A DNA stretch of 64,000 nt from UBA668 sp038328705 (GTDB lineage: Bacteria; Actinomycetota; Acidimicrobiia; Acidimicrobiales; Ilumatobacteraceae), in NCBI GenBank assembly GCA_038328705.1, contig JBBQMG010000004.1, forward strand, positions 7,629 to 71,628, in the 5' to 3' direction. A program made the translations under genes and the position numbers. Position 1 is the stretch's first letter. Every line of letters starts with the position of its first letter. The notes beneath the pieces were generated by a model. It was not told the origin of the DNA, searched no databases, and saw only the letters and a program-made list of their open reading frames with translations. Of this stretch, positions 42,537 to 51,017 are shown in pieces.

Positions 42537-43838
42537 GTGACCGATCAGCCTCGTACGAATGCCAAGTTTTTTGCCCGCTCGTGTGCGGTCATTCCGGGCG
42601 GCGTGAACAGCAGCATTCGGGCGTTCAAGTCGGTGGGTGGCACGCCGTACATCGTCGATCGCGCAGAAGGCCCATACGTGTTCGATGTGGAAGGCACGCG
42701 CTACTTCGATCTCGTGCAGAGCTATGGCGCCATCATCCTCGGCCACGCACACCCGGTGATCACGGCTGCCATCAGCGGCGCGGCCGCGGGCGGCACCTCG
42801 TATGGTGCGCCGACGCCGGGGGAGATGTTGCTGGCGGAGGAGATCGTCGCACGGGTGCCCAGCTGCGAGCGGGTGCGCCTGATGAACTCGGGCACCGAGG
42901 CCACCAGCACCGCGGTTCGCCTGGCGCGGGGCTTCACCGGTCGCGACCGCATCGTGATCTTCCACGGCAACTTCCACGGTGCCACCGATGCGCTGTTGGC
43001 GGCTGGTGGCAGCGGTGTTGCAACGCTCGGGCTACCGGGCACCGCCGGTGTGCCCGCGAGCGCTGTGGCCAGCACACTGGTGGTGCCGTACAACGTGGTG
43101 CCAGTGTTGGACGAGCAAGTGGCGGCGGTGTTCGTCGAGCCGCTGGCTGCGAACATGGGTGTCGTTGTGCCGGCGCCAGGCTTCCTCGAGGGCCTCCGCG
43201 CCGAGTGCGATCGCGTGGGCGCGCTGTTGGTGTTCGATGAGGTGATCACCGGCTTCCGTCTTGGTACTGGTGGCGCACAAGAGCAGTTCGGTGTGCGCGC
43301 CGACATCACCACGTTCGGCAAGGTCATCGGTGGCGGCCTGCCGATCGGGTGCGTCGGCGGCCGTCGCGACATCATGGAAACGCTGTCACCGCTGGGCCCC
43401 GTGTTTCACGCCGGCACGCTGGCGGGCAACCCGTTGGCCACAGCCGCTGGTCGGGCGGCACTTGCCCTGCTGACGCCCGAGGCGTACTCGTTGCTGCGTG
43501 GTCGCGCAGCGAGACTGTCGGCGTTGCTGACCGCCGCCTTTGCTTCGGCGGGTTTGGCGGCCAACTTCCCGGTCGTGGGCACGCTGGTGGGCATGTACTT
43601 CGGCGACGCGTTGGGTGCAGGTGTCGCGCCAACCAATTTCGCCGAAGCGAAGACCACCGACGAGGCGATGTTCCGTGTGTTCTTCCACGCGATGCTCGCC
43701 GAGGGTGTTGCTCTGGCCCCAGGTGCGTACGAAGCGGTGTTCGTTGGCTTGGGCCACACGGACGACGTTCTCGATGCGATCGGTGCCGCGGCGGTTCGTG
43801 CCGCGGCGGCGACTGCTGCCGCTCTTCGCGTCGGCTGA
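42537..43838 (+). CDS. hemL: Glutamate-1-semialdehyde 2,1-aminomutase
   Basis: A 433-residue PLP enzyme that turns glutamate-1-semialdehyde into 5-aminolevulinate. PGGVNSSIRAFKSVGGTP at the N-terminus, the PLP aspartate in LLVFDEVITGFR and the cofactor lysine in TTFGKVIGGGLPIG are diagnostic. The start is GTG 42537 with GAGGAG upstream. Together with hemA, hemC, hemD and hemB the C5 pathway to uroporphyrinogen III is complete in this window. Confidence 0.95.
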   Translation: MTDQPRTNAKFFARSCAVIPGGVNSSIRAFKSVGGTPYIVDRAEGPYVFDVEGTRYFDLVQSYGAIILGHAHPVITAAISGAAAGGTSYGAPTPGEMLLAEEIVARVPSCERVRLMNSGTEATSTAVRLARGFTGRDRIVIFHGNFHGATDALLAAGGSGVATLGLPGTAGVPASAVASTLVVPYNVVPVLDEQVAAVFVEPLAANMGVVVPAPGFLEGLRAECDRVGALLVFDEVITGFRLGTGGAQEQFGVRADITTFGKVIGGGLPIGCVGGRRDIMETLSPLGPVFHAGTLAGNPLATAAGRAALALLTPEAYSLLRGRAARLSALLTAAFASAGLAANFPVVGTLVGMYFGDALGAGVAPTNFAEAKTTDEAMFRVFFHAMLAEGVALAPGAYEAVFVGLGHTDDVLDAIGAAAVRAAAATAAALRVG

Positions 43839-43852
43839 CCTACGCTCTCGCC

Positions 43853-44566
43853 GTGCGGCAGTTCTTCACCCTGCGATTTTGGATGACGATTGCAGCGCTG
43901 GGCGGGCTGGCACTTGTGGTGGTCGCGTTTGCGAAGAGCCGCGAGTCCGATGCTGGTCCGCTGGCTGTCGATGTTGGCACGGCTACCCCCGATCGCACGA
44001 TCGACGTGGTCGCGTGGGTCTACGCCGTGCAACCGCCGCCGGGTTTCGCCATCGTCGACGGCCGGGCGAACAAGGACATGGCGCTGATCATTGATGGAAC
44101 TCGCACGATGATCATCACGGCAGGCACCCCTGGTGAGATGGACTGTCCGCGGTATGACGAGTTGGCGCAGTGCACGGTGGCCGCAGATCTTCTGGGTGAT
44201 GGCGTGCTGTGGTTCTCCATCATCAAGGGCGTGCCGGGTGCAACCGTCGAGCTGCCCTCGGTGGCGGAGTTGCTGGACGGCGGTTGGGTCCGGTTGGAGA
44301 ACGGCTGGGTGGTGCTCCACGCGCCGAAAGTCGAGCGCAGTTGCGTTGAGGACACTGCCTCGCTCGATGATTTCCTCGAACACTTCGGTGCCGCTTCCAA
44401 GTCCACCTTCAACTTCGAGCGACAGGAGGTCGTGAAGGTCACCTGTCCTGGTGGGTCAAGTACGACGACGTCGACCGTGTTGCCCACGACCACCAACCCC
44501 AACGTCATCGATCCCACCGCGACGACGCTCGAACCCATCACCATCGACACCAGCGAAACCGGCTGA
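43853..44566 (+). CDS. Membrane-anchored hypothetical protein with Thr-rich tail
   Basis: A 237-residue protein: short basic N-terminus, one membrane helix (about 8-27), a soluble domain (about 40-195) with one likely disulphide (MDCPRYDELAQC) and single cysteines near SCVEDT and VTCPGG, and a C-terminal Thr/Pro tail (TTTSTVLPTTTNP). The N-terminal anchor places the domain outside the membrane. No family is recognised. It begins 15 bases after hemL at GTG 43853 and may share its transcript. Confidence 0.68.
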   Translation: MRQFFTLRFWMTIAALGGLALVVVAFAKSRESDAGPLAVDVGTATPDRTIDVVAWVYAVQPPPGFAIVDGRANKDMALIIDGTRTMIITAGTPGEMDCPRYDELAQCTVAADLLGDGVLWFSIIKGVPGATVELPSVAELLDGGWVRLENGWVVLHAPKVERSCVEDTASLDDFLEHFGAASKSTFNFERQEVVKVTCPGGSSTTTSTVLPTTTNPNVIDPTATTLEPITIDTSETG

Positions 44567-44875
44567 ATTCCCAGCCATCGCCCGCCCCCGTCCAGTTCGC
44601 CCGACACGTATCTCACCCATTTGCGCGCGCAAGGAGATTCTGGGTGCGAGCTGTCCCAAGAAGCGATCTGGGTGTCTTCCGTCCCGGAAGCCGGGACTGG
44701 ACACACCCAGGTTTGTCTGCGATCGGCGCGGTGCGAACGGCAGCTGGCACCAGATGTTGTCTTGGGCTCCAGCGTCGAGATTCGGTGCCAGCGTTTGACA
44801 TTTGAACGGCGCTGACGTCGCTGCCCCACACTCGACTGAAACTTTCTGGGTGTCGTTGCGTGTGTTGAACTGTGA
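44567..44875. other. 309-base non-coding region with inverted repeats
   Basis: No frame with native codon bias was found. It holds a perfect 12-bp palindrome TTGCGCGCGCAA at 44623-44634, the large hairpin at 44668-44710 and three copies of a CTGGGTG motif (about 44640, 44668, 44845). No tRNA-like cloverleaf was seen. Confidence 0.55.
44668..44710. repeat. Two-tier hairpin in the intergenic region
   Basis: The outer arms CTGGGTGT and ACACCCAG (with an extra AC) enclose an inner perfect stem GTCCCGG/CCGGGAC around AAG. It could be a small structured RNA element or the terminator of the upstream gene. Confidence 0.55.
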
Positions 44876-45100
44876 ATGTGTTGCGGCGGATGGATCGGGG
44901 CGAGCGAACCGCTGCCTGGCGGCCAATCCATCCCGATGGGCAGTCAGGTCCTCGTAGCGGGCGGCTATCTCAACGTCAGCAACATCGAACGCCTGGCTGA
45001 CTCTGCCGCCTCCGACCTCGCCAAAGAATGTGTCGACAACACCTACGGTGAGATCGCAGTCGTCAACAACCAGCCCGATGTCATCGTCGGCGTGAGCTAG
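44876..45100 (+). CDS. Orphan small ORF, possible gene remnant (74 aa)
   Basis: A 74-residue frame beginning right after an in-frame TGA. From about residue 20 the codons are strongly G/C-ending (GGYLNVSNIERLADSAASDL and on to PDVIVGVS), as in real genes here. The first 20 residues (MCCGGWIGASEPLPGG) are less convincing, and no ribosome-binding site precedes either ATG 44876 or ATG 44936. A 15-bp perfect terminator stem starts two bases after the stop. It may be a small gene or the surviving 3' end of a longer one. No family is recognised. Confidence 0.45.
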   Translation: MCCGGWIGASEPLPGGQSIPMGSQVLVAGGYLNVSNIERLADSAASDLAKECVDNTYGEIAVVNNQPDVIVGVS

Positions 45101-45102
45101 TT

Positions 45103-45155
45103 CCAACGCTGGGCCGGGATGTTGCACGTGCTGCGATATTCCGGCCCAGCGTTGG
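45103..45155. terminator. Strong bidirectional hairpin terminator
   Basis: CCAACGCTGGGCCGG and its exact complement form a 15-bp perfect stem, extendable by three more pairs with one mismatch. It lies between the convergent small ORF and the MFS gene, ending 14 bases before the MFS stop. Confidence 0.85.
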
Positions 45156-45169
45156 CGGTTCGGCCCGAC

Positions 45170-46405
45170 TTACTTCAGCGAGTGGGCGTCGGCGTGGGCG
45201 ATGTGGCCCAATGCTTGCCAGATGGCAGCGAGGATCACGGCTGAGCCGACGAACGCGAACCAGAACGGGCCGGTGACTCCCCAACGGTGAGCGATCACGC
45301 CACCGACAGCGGCGCCCACCACCAACCCACCCTGCACGCCGATCATGTAGACGCTGCCGACGCGACCTTGGAACTCGTTGGGTACCGCCCGTTGGCGCAC
45401 GGCGGTCGAGGTGGTGGCCCACACCGAGGTGTGGATGCCGAAGATGAAGAACACGAGCATCGCCACTGCGGGCGTGCGCGTGACTGCGAGGCTGAGGTGG
45501 GTCAGCGTCTCGACGATGAGCCCACCGCGCATGATGTTGGCCAGGCTGATGCGCCGTTCCACCGAGGTGTACGACCACGAGCCCAGGATGCCGCCGACGG
45601 CGCTGGCGGTGGTGAGCAGGCCGAAGCCGATCTCGCCCATCTTCAGGGTTTCGGTGGCGTAAAGCACCAGCACCGACCAAGCGGCGCCGAACGTGACGTT
45701 GAAGGTCACGATCGTCAGCGTCAGCGTGCGCATCGCAGGGTGCCTCCACAGCCAGCGCACGCCGTCGGCGATCTGTCGGCGCGCCGCTGTGCGAATGGTC
45801 GGTGCGTCGGGCTTCGACGTCGCAATGCGCGAGACCAATAGCGCGCCGAACCCCACGAGAATGCCGTGCGTCACGAACGGCCAACCCATGCCGACGGCGA
45901 ACAGCGCGGCGCCGATCGGGGGGCCGGCCAGTTGGTTGGCGGTGATGAAACCGAGAATCAGCCGTGAGTTGCCGAGGCCGAGGTCCGCAGGCTTGACGAC
46001 CATCGGCAGCAAGGTCTGCGTGGTGGTGTCGGCGAACGTCTCGGCGATGCCGATGATGAACATCGCGGCGAGGACCACGCCGACGTTGATGGTGTCGGTG
46101 GCGATCATCACCGACACCGCGACCAGCACGCAGGCACGCATTGTGTCGACCACGACCACGATCATCCGCCGGTCCAACCGATCGGCGACGACGCCTGCGT
46201 GCAGCCCGAACAGCAGCCACGGCAGCCGCTGCAGGAGGGTGGCCAACGCAACCAGCAGTGGGTCGTGAGTCTGCGATGCGACCAGCAGCGGCCCCGCTGC
46301 CAGCCCGATGCCATCGCCAATATTGCTCACCCACGATGAAGCCAGCAGCCACCGAAAACTTCGCCCCAGCCGAGCGGGGGCGATGGACTCGACGACCCGA
46401 CTCAC
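45170..46405 (-). CDS. MFS exporter (EntS/MFS_3-like)
   Basis: A 411-residue, 12-helix major facilitator of the EntS/enterobactin-exporter type. The cytoplasmic motif GVVADRLDRRMIVVVVDTMR between helices 2 and 3 is the MFS signature. Such proteins efflux siderophores, macrolides or other amphiphiles. The start is GTG 46405, sharing four bases (GTGA) with the stop of the phosphotransferase gene, so the two are translated as a pair. A strong terminator follows. Confidence 0.88.
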   Translation of the reverse strand: MSRVVESIAPARLGRSFRWLLASSWVSNIGDGIGLAAGPLLVASQTHDPLLVALATLLQRLPWLLFGLHAGVVADRLDRRMIVVVVDTMRACVLVAVSVMIATDTINVGVVLAAMFIIGIAETFADTTTQTLLPMVVKPADLGLGNSRLILGFITANQLAGPPIGAALFAVGMGWPFVTHGILVGFGALLVSRIATSKPDAPTIRTAARRQIADGVRWLWRHPAMRTLTLTIVTFNVTFGAAWSVLVLYATETLKMGEIGFGLLTTASAVGGILGSWSYTSVERRISLANIMRGGLIVETLTHLSLAVTRTPAVAMLVFFIFGIHTSVWATTSTAVRQRAVPNEFQGRVGSVYMIGVQGGLVVGAAVGGVIAHRWGVTGPFWFAFVGSAVILAAIWQALGHIAHADAHSLK

Positions 46406-47322
46406 GATCGGTGCGGCACAGCGAGCGCGTCCGCGACCGCCAACATGTCGCGGCCAAAGGGCTGCAGCTCGAGGCTCGTCGCCAGCAGGCCGGTAGACAC
46501 GCGCTCGACCACGCCCCACTCCCATGTGGCGACTGCGTCGAGGTCGCAGCGGTCGGCCAGCCACTGTGCCCGCCGCCAGCTGGCGTCGACAACAGATGGT
46601 GCAGCGAGCAGTTCATCAGCGTCCTCGCGCATGATGATTCCCAGGTCGTACTCCGCCTCCGCGATCAGCCCATCGGGGTCGATCAACTTGAAACCGTCAC
46701 CGGCTTGCAGCACGTTCCACTCGTGTACATCGCCGTGGACCAGTACCGACCGTCGGTCGTCGTGGGCCGCCATGCGACGGTGAGCGCAATCGACCGCGTG
46801 AATGACCGCCTCCCGCGAACATGGCTCACCCAGTTGTGGCCATTGGCTGGTGATGCTGTCGATCAACCACTGACCCTTCTTCGCACCACTGCGCAATTCG
46901 CTTCCGTCGACGGGCCGCCAGAAGTTCAATGCGGTTGCGCAGAGGATCTCGTGGCGCTGGTCCAGCCCCAAGCGAAGGTCGTGCAGCGACGGGCCGAGCC
47001 GCTCGAGCAGTAGCGCCCGACGTTCACGATCGGCACGCAGCAGCCCCACGCAACTGTCGCCGTTGGCGAGCTGGAGCACCGTGATCTCATGATTCTCGAA
47101 CGCATCAGGGCGCGGGATCAGCAGCTTCAGTACTGCCCCGCTGCCGTCGTCCATCGTCACTGCCGCCACGAACGCTTCGGTGCCGTCCGCGAACGCGTCG
47201 CCGACGCTGAAGCCCCACTCGTTTGCCAGTGTGTCCACCAGAGCTGAAAGGCCTCCCAACCATTCCGTCGCGCCGGCAGCAATCGCCTTGTTGCTCAGAA
47301 TGCCGGACGGCTCGATCCGCAC
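46402..47322 (-). CDS. APH(6)/hydroxyurea phosphotransferase-family kinase
   Basis: A 306-residue aminoglycoside-phosphotransferase-fold kinase of the streptomycin 6-phosphotransferase group. The catalytic loop is SVLVHGDVHEWNVL and the metal-binding motif is LIDPDGLIAEAEYD. ALLLERLGPSL is the hinge region. It may inactivate an aminoglycoside or hydroxyurea, or phosphorylate a metabolite; fold alone does not prove resistance. It is coupled to an MFS exporter and lies 7 bases after rlmB on the same strand. Confidence 0.82.
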   Translation of the reverse strand: MRIEPSGILSNKAIAAGATEWLGGLSALVDTLANEWGFSVGDAFADGTEAFVAAVTMDDGSGAVLKLLIPRPDAFENHEITVLQLANGDSCVGLLRADRERRALLLERLGPSLHDLRLGLDQRHEILCATALNFWRPVDGSELRSGAKKGQWLIDSITSQWPQLGEPCSREAVIHAVDCAHRRMAAHDDRRSVLVHGDVHEWNVLQAGDGFKLIDPDGLIAEAEYDLGIIMREDADELLAAPSVVDASWRRAQWLADRCDLDAVATWEWGVVERVSTGLLATSLELQPFGRDMLAVADALAVPHRS

Positions 47323-47329
47323 GACGGCT

Positions 47330-48415
47330 TCAGACTGCGCGGTGGCGGGCGACTTCGAAGGTGGCCAGCGCCGCGGCGGCGCTGACGTTCAGCGAACTCA
47401 GCCGGCCCAGCATCGGAATGCTGACGATCATGTCGCAACGCTCGCGCACGAGGCGTGACAGCCCGGCGCCCTCGGCACCCAACACCAGACAGATGCCTTC
47501 GACTGCAAGATCGCCGATCTCGAACAGCGTCTTGTCGGCCGCATCATCGAGGCCAACGACCCAGATGCCGGCTTCTTTGATGCGAGCCAGCGCGGCGGGC
47601 AAGCCACCCACCACTGACATCGGCACGTGTTCGACGGCACCAGCCGCTGCCTTGGCGACGGTGGGGGTCACGTGCACGGCACGATGTCGGGGCAGCACGA
47701 CGCCCTGCACGCCAGCGCCGTCGCAACAGCGCAGCAACGCGCCCAGGTTGCCCGGGTCGGTCACTCCATCGACAGCCACCAGGAACGGCTGTTTGTTGCC
47801 CTTGCGCACCAGCAACGTCGTCAGCTCGGTCTCCTGTAGCGGCGCGGCAAATGCCAACACACCCTGCGGGGCCTCGCTGCGAGCCTGCTCGTCCAGCCGA
47901 CGACGAGCCACCTTGGTGACGGTCACGCGCATGGTGGTGGCGATGTCGAAGATGTCGCCGATCACCTCGTTCTGGTTGCCCTCGGCATCGAGCTCGACCG
48001 ACACCCACACTTCGTGCACTCGTCGCTTGCCTGCCAGCAGCAGCTCGCGCACGGCCTGACGGCCCTCGATCTGCTCGCCGCCCAAGGGCTTGTCCACGGG
48101 GCGATTGCGCTCGTCACCGGGAACCGCGATCTTGCCGGTGCGCCCGGCGCCACGCGAGGCGTACTGACGGGCACCCGTCACGCCGCGGTTGCTCTCCGAA
48201 CGCGATCCACCGGAACGCTCGGCCCGCGCCGGGCGCGCTCCAGCCGCGCCTTCTGGCTTGCCACCAGCGAACTTGCCGCCCGCCGACTTGCCGCCGACTG
48301 GCTTGCCGCCAGCCGACTTCGGACCAGCGGACTTGCCGCCGCCGGCCTTCCCGGCACCCGAGGTACGCGCACCGCGCGGCCCGCCCTTGTTGCCTACTGG
48401 TTTGCCTGGCTTCAT
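47330..48415 (-). CDS. rlmB: 23S rRNA 2'-O-methyltransferase RlmB (TrmH family) with basic repeat tail
   Basis: A 361-residue SPOUT methyltransferase. Residues 1-100 are a low-complexity Gly/Lys/Ala tail with repeats such as KSAGGK and GGKPVGGKSAGGKFAGGK, absent from E. coli RlmB and probably RNA-binding. Then comes the substrate domain (GRQAVRELLLAGKRRVHEVW) and the SpoU motifs DGVTDPGNLGALLRCCDGAG, LVLGAEGAGLSRLVRE and IPMLGRLSSLNVSAAAALAT. ATG 48415 overlaps the ispDF stop (ATGA). RlmB methylates the 2'-OH of G2251 in E. coli 23S rRNA. Confidence 0.87.
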   Translation of the reverse strand: MKPGKPVGNKGGPRGARTSGAGKAGGGKSAGPKSAGGKPVGGKSAGGKFAGGKPEGAAGARPARAERSGGSRSESNRGVTGARQYASRGAGRTGKIAVPGDERNRPVDKPLGGEQIEGRQAVRELLLAGKRRVHEVWVSVELDAEGNQNEVIGDIFDIATTMRVTVTKVARRRLDEQARSEAPQGVLAFAAPLQETELTTLLVRKGNKQPFLVAVDGVTDPGNLGALLRCCDGAGVQGVVLPRHRAVHVTPTVAKAAAGAVEHVPMSVVGGLPAALARIKEAGIWVVGLDDAADKTLFEIGDLAVEGICLVLGAEGAGLSRLVRERCDMIVSIPMLGRLSSLNVSAAAALATFEVARHRAV

Positions 48416-49566
48416 CGATCTTGTCCTTGCGCTTGGATGACGGCCACCGCCCACACGGCGATGCCTTCCTGGCGGCCGAGAGCGCCAAGGCCCTCTGCCC
48501 GGCGGCCCTTGACGGTGACGGGTGCACCTGCCGCTTCACTGAGCCGCTGCTGCATCGTCGCCCTGTGTGGCGCCAGTTTCGGTGTCTCACAGACAACCGA
48601 ACAGTCGACGTTACCGACCACGAACCCCGCTTCGTGCACGAGCGCGACCGCGTGGCGCAGCAGCACCAGCGAATCGACGCCCTTCCACTGCGGGTCCGTG
48701 TCGGGAAAGTGCTCGCCAATGTCGCCCAAACCGGCGGCGCCCAGCAGCGCATCAGTCACCGCGTGGGCGACCGCGTCGGCGTCGCTGTGCCCGTGCAGGC
48801 CACGAGTTCCCTCGAACGTCACCCCTCCCAACACCAGCGGTCGCGACGGGTCGTCACTGAAACGATGAATGTCGAACCCCTGCCCCACACGAATCATTGG
48901 AGTCTCCCGTCGAACGTGTCGCCGTGCCCAGGCCAGATCGTCGGGGCTGGTGATCTTGCGATTGTTCGCGTCGCCGGCCACCACGACCACGCGTCCACCG
49001 GCCGCCTCGACCAACGCTGCGTCATCGGTGGCCACGTTGCCGACCAGATAGGCAGCGCGCAACACGTTCGCACGAAACGCCTGCGGTGTTTGCACGGCCA
49101 TCAGCTCAGCGCGGTTCGGCGTGTGCACAACCAGGCCGTCGCCGGCGACCTGCTTGATCGTGTCGGCCACCTCCACGCCCGGGATCGCGCCGTCGGCACC
49201 AGCCACAACGGCGGACACCACACGGTCAAATACGTCACCGGAGGCGAACGGGCGCGCCCCGTCGTGCACGCACACGATGGTCGCCTCGGCGGGGACCTGC
49301 GCCAGCCCTGCCCGAACGGACTCGCTGCGCGTCGCTCCGCCAGCGACTCCACCCTCGCGAGCGACATCCGCAGCAGGAACAACGACCACCACACCATCGC
49401 TGGCAGCACGGGCCGCAGCTACCGACCAGTCCAACACTCGCTGAGACCCCAGCGACTCGTACTGCTTGAGACCACCGAAACGTGCTCCTGAGCCGCCGGC
49501 GACGACGATTGTCCACACCGATTCCAACCGATTTGCGGACCCGGTCTCCGGTTGCTGCGTGGACAC
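48412..49566 (-). CDS. ispDF: Bifunctional IspD-IspF enzyme of the MEP isoprenoid pathway
   Basis: A 384-residue fusion. The N-terminal IspD half (about 1-225; WTIVVAGGSGARFGGLKQYE, VCVHDGARPF, MAVQTPQAF) makes CDP-methylerythritol. The C-terminal IspF half (from about 232; IRVGQGFDIHRF, HGHSDADAVAHAVTDALLGA) makes the 2,4-cyclodiphosphate. Metal ligands Asp and His in GFDIH are present. The start is GTG 49566. Fusion is well known in proteobacteria, whereas most actinobacteria keep the genes separate. IspE is not in the window. Confidence 0.94.
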   Translation of the reverse strand: MSTQQPETGSANRLESVWTIVVAGGSGARFGGLKQYESLGSQRVLDWSVAAARAASDGVVVVVPAADVAREGGVAGGATRSESVRAGLAQVPAEATIVCVHDGARPFASGDVFDRVVSAVVAGADGAIPGVEVADTIKQVAGDGLVVHTPNRAELMAVQTPQAFRANVLRAAYLVGNVATDDAALVEAAGGRVVVVAGDANNRKITSPDDLAWARRHVRRETPMIRVGQGFDIHRFSDDPSRPLVLGGVTFEGTRGLHGHSDADAVAHAVTDALLGAAGLGDIGEHFPDTDPQWKGVDSLVLLRHAVALVHEAGFVVGNVDCSVVCETPKLAPHRATMQQRLSEAAGAPVTVKGRRAEGLGALGRQEGIAVWAVAVIQAQGQDR

Positions 49567-49596
49567 CCCGGCGAGGGTAGTACCGTTCGGCTGACC

Positions 49597-50259
49597 ATGG
49601 CTCACGAAGAACTGCTCGCCCGTACCGATTTCTTCGCCGACGCGCCCCCCGCGATCGTGCGCGACATGGCTGCCGCTGGAAGCGAGCTCCACCTCATTCG
49701 TGGTGATGTGCTCTTCCGCGAGGGCGATCTTGCCGACTCGCTATACCTCGTGGTCAGTGGCCGCATAGCGATTGCGATTGCGAATCCCATCGACCACCGT
49801 GAGACCGTCGTGGCGTTGATGGACGCCGGCGACCTGTTCGGTGAGATGAGCATGCTCGATGATGGCCCCCGTTCGGCCATGGCCCGCTCGCTGGAACCGT
49901 CCACGGTTTTCGCCATCCCGTTCGACCCGGTGGTGAAGGCCTTCCGCAGCGACCCTCAGTTGCTGTGGGGTGTCACCCGCCTGCTGGCGCACCGCCTGCG
50001 CGTGATGGACGAGGCTCTGGCGGACAGTGTGTTCCTCGACGTCACCGGGCGTACGGCCAAGCGCCTGCTCGAATTGTCCGAGGGTGCCGACGAGTTCGTG
50101 CTGCCCATCACGCAGGAGGAACTGGCCGGCATGGTCGGTGCCTCGCGCGAGCGGGTCAACAAGGCCATCGCCAGTTTCATCCGCCTCGGCTACATCGACC
50201 AGCACGAGCGCCACTACACAATCCTCAAGCGCGACGCGATGGAGCTCCGCGCCCGCTAG
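49597..50259 (+). CDS. Crp/Fnr family transcriptional regulator
   Basis: A 220-residue regulator with an N-terminal cyclic-nucleotide-binding fold (about 10-120: LIRGDVLFREGDLADSLYLV, AGDLFGEMSML) and a C-terminal Crp helix-turn-helix (ITQEELAGMVGASRERVNKA). No iron-sulphur cysteines, so it is Crp-like and not Fnr-like. The PRSAMA segment resembles the phosphate-binding cassette (R-S/T-A) of cAMP receptors. It diverges from ispDF with only 30 bases between starts, and its TAG stop shares the CTAG tetramer with the convergent ABC permease stop. Confidence 0.9.
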   Translation: MAHEELLARTDFFADAPPAIVRDMAAAGSELHLIRGDVLFREGDLADSLYLVVSGRIAIAIANPIDHRETVVALMDAGDLFGEMSMLDDGPRSAMARSLEPSTVFAIPFDPVVKAFRSDPQLLWGVTRLLAHRLRVMDEALADSVFLDVTGRTAKRLLELSEGADEFVLPITQEELAGMVGASRERVNKAIASFIRLGYIDQHERHYTILKRDAMELRAR

Positions 50260-51017
50260 GCGTCGCGGCGGTTGACGGCCCAGCTGCCCAGGGCGACAAG
50301 CCCCAGCGCGACTGCACCGAAGTAGCCGCCGGCAACAATGCGCGACGGGCCGCCATCACCGATCGACTCGATCAGCACCAGGCGAATACCGGCTTGGAAC
50401 GGCATCCACAGGCCGATCTTGTCGTTGCCCGTGACGACGCTGAGCAGCGCGCCGACCAAACCTTCGGCGATCAGCGGCCACACGATCAGAATGGAAACGG
50501 CCACTGGCGTGCTGCGGGTGATGAGGCCGAAGCCGTAACCGGCCAGCGACATGAACGCTGTCAGCACGACAGCTCCGGCCATGGCCGGGACAGCAGTCGG
50601 CACGTCGGCAAGATCGATCGTGGCACCACGACTACTGGCGATGTTGCTCCCCGCAAGCCATCCGATCAGCACGACGATGGTCGCCAGCAGAGTTGTCGCG
50701 ACGACCACCACCACACCTTTGGCGATGATCACCTGGACGCGCTTTGGTGTCGCGGCGAACGTCGGACGGATGGTGCCGAATCCGAACTCGCTGGTGATGG
50801 ATGCAGCGGCGATGACCCCGCAGAGCAACGCAGCCACGACGATGGTACCCGTCAGCACGCTGGTCAGATCGCGTGTGTTGAACCCGGCCGCGTCGCCGCT
50901 GAAGTAGGCGGTCAGCAGCGTGACCATCAGCGGGAAGGCGACGGCGATGATGGCCAGCACCCAGTTCATGGTGACGGTGCGCAGCTTGATCCACTCGGAA
51001 CGCAGCAAGTTGATCAT
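50256..51017 (-). CDS. ABC-2 type transporter permease
   Basis: A 253-residue membrane protein with six helices, starting MINLLRSEWIKLRTV, the typical opening of ABC-2 permeases paired with DrrA-like ATPases (SEW-K-RT). ITSEFGFGTIRPTFAATPKR is the conserved first-loop segment. ATG 51017 overlaps the ATPase gene by four bases (ATGA). It exports an unknown compound, possibly a lipid or drug. Confidence 0.85.
   Translation of the reverse strand: MINLLRSEWIKLRTVTMNWVLAIIAVAFPLMVTLLTAYFSGDAAGFNTRDLTSVLTGTIVVAALLCGVIAAASITSEFGFGTIRPTFAATPKRVQVIIAKGVVVVVATTLLATIVVLIGWLAGSNIASSRGATIDLADVPTAVPAMAGAVVLTAFMSLAGYGFGLITRSTPVAVSILIVWPLIAEGLVGALLSVVTGNDKIGLWMPFQAGIRLVLIESIGDGGPSRIVAGGYFGAVALGLVALGSWAVNRRDA

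Noticed and set aside
44020..44931. 303-codon minus-strand frame over the anchored protein and intergenic region
   Set aside because: Ser/Thr-rich antisense of a plus-strand gene; the part beyond 44566 shows no codon bias.
48230..48340. CRISPR-like or tandem DNA repeat
   Set aside because: This is the degenerate Gly/Lys codon repeat at the N-terminus of RlmB, without fixed-length spacers.
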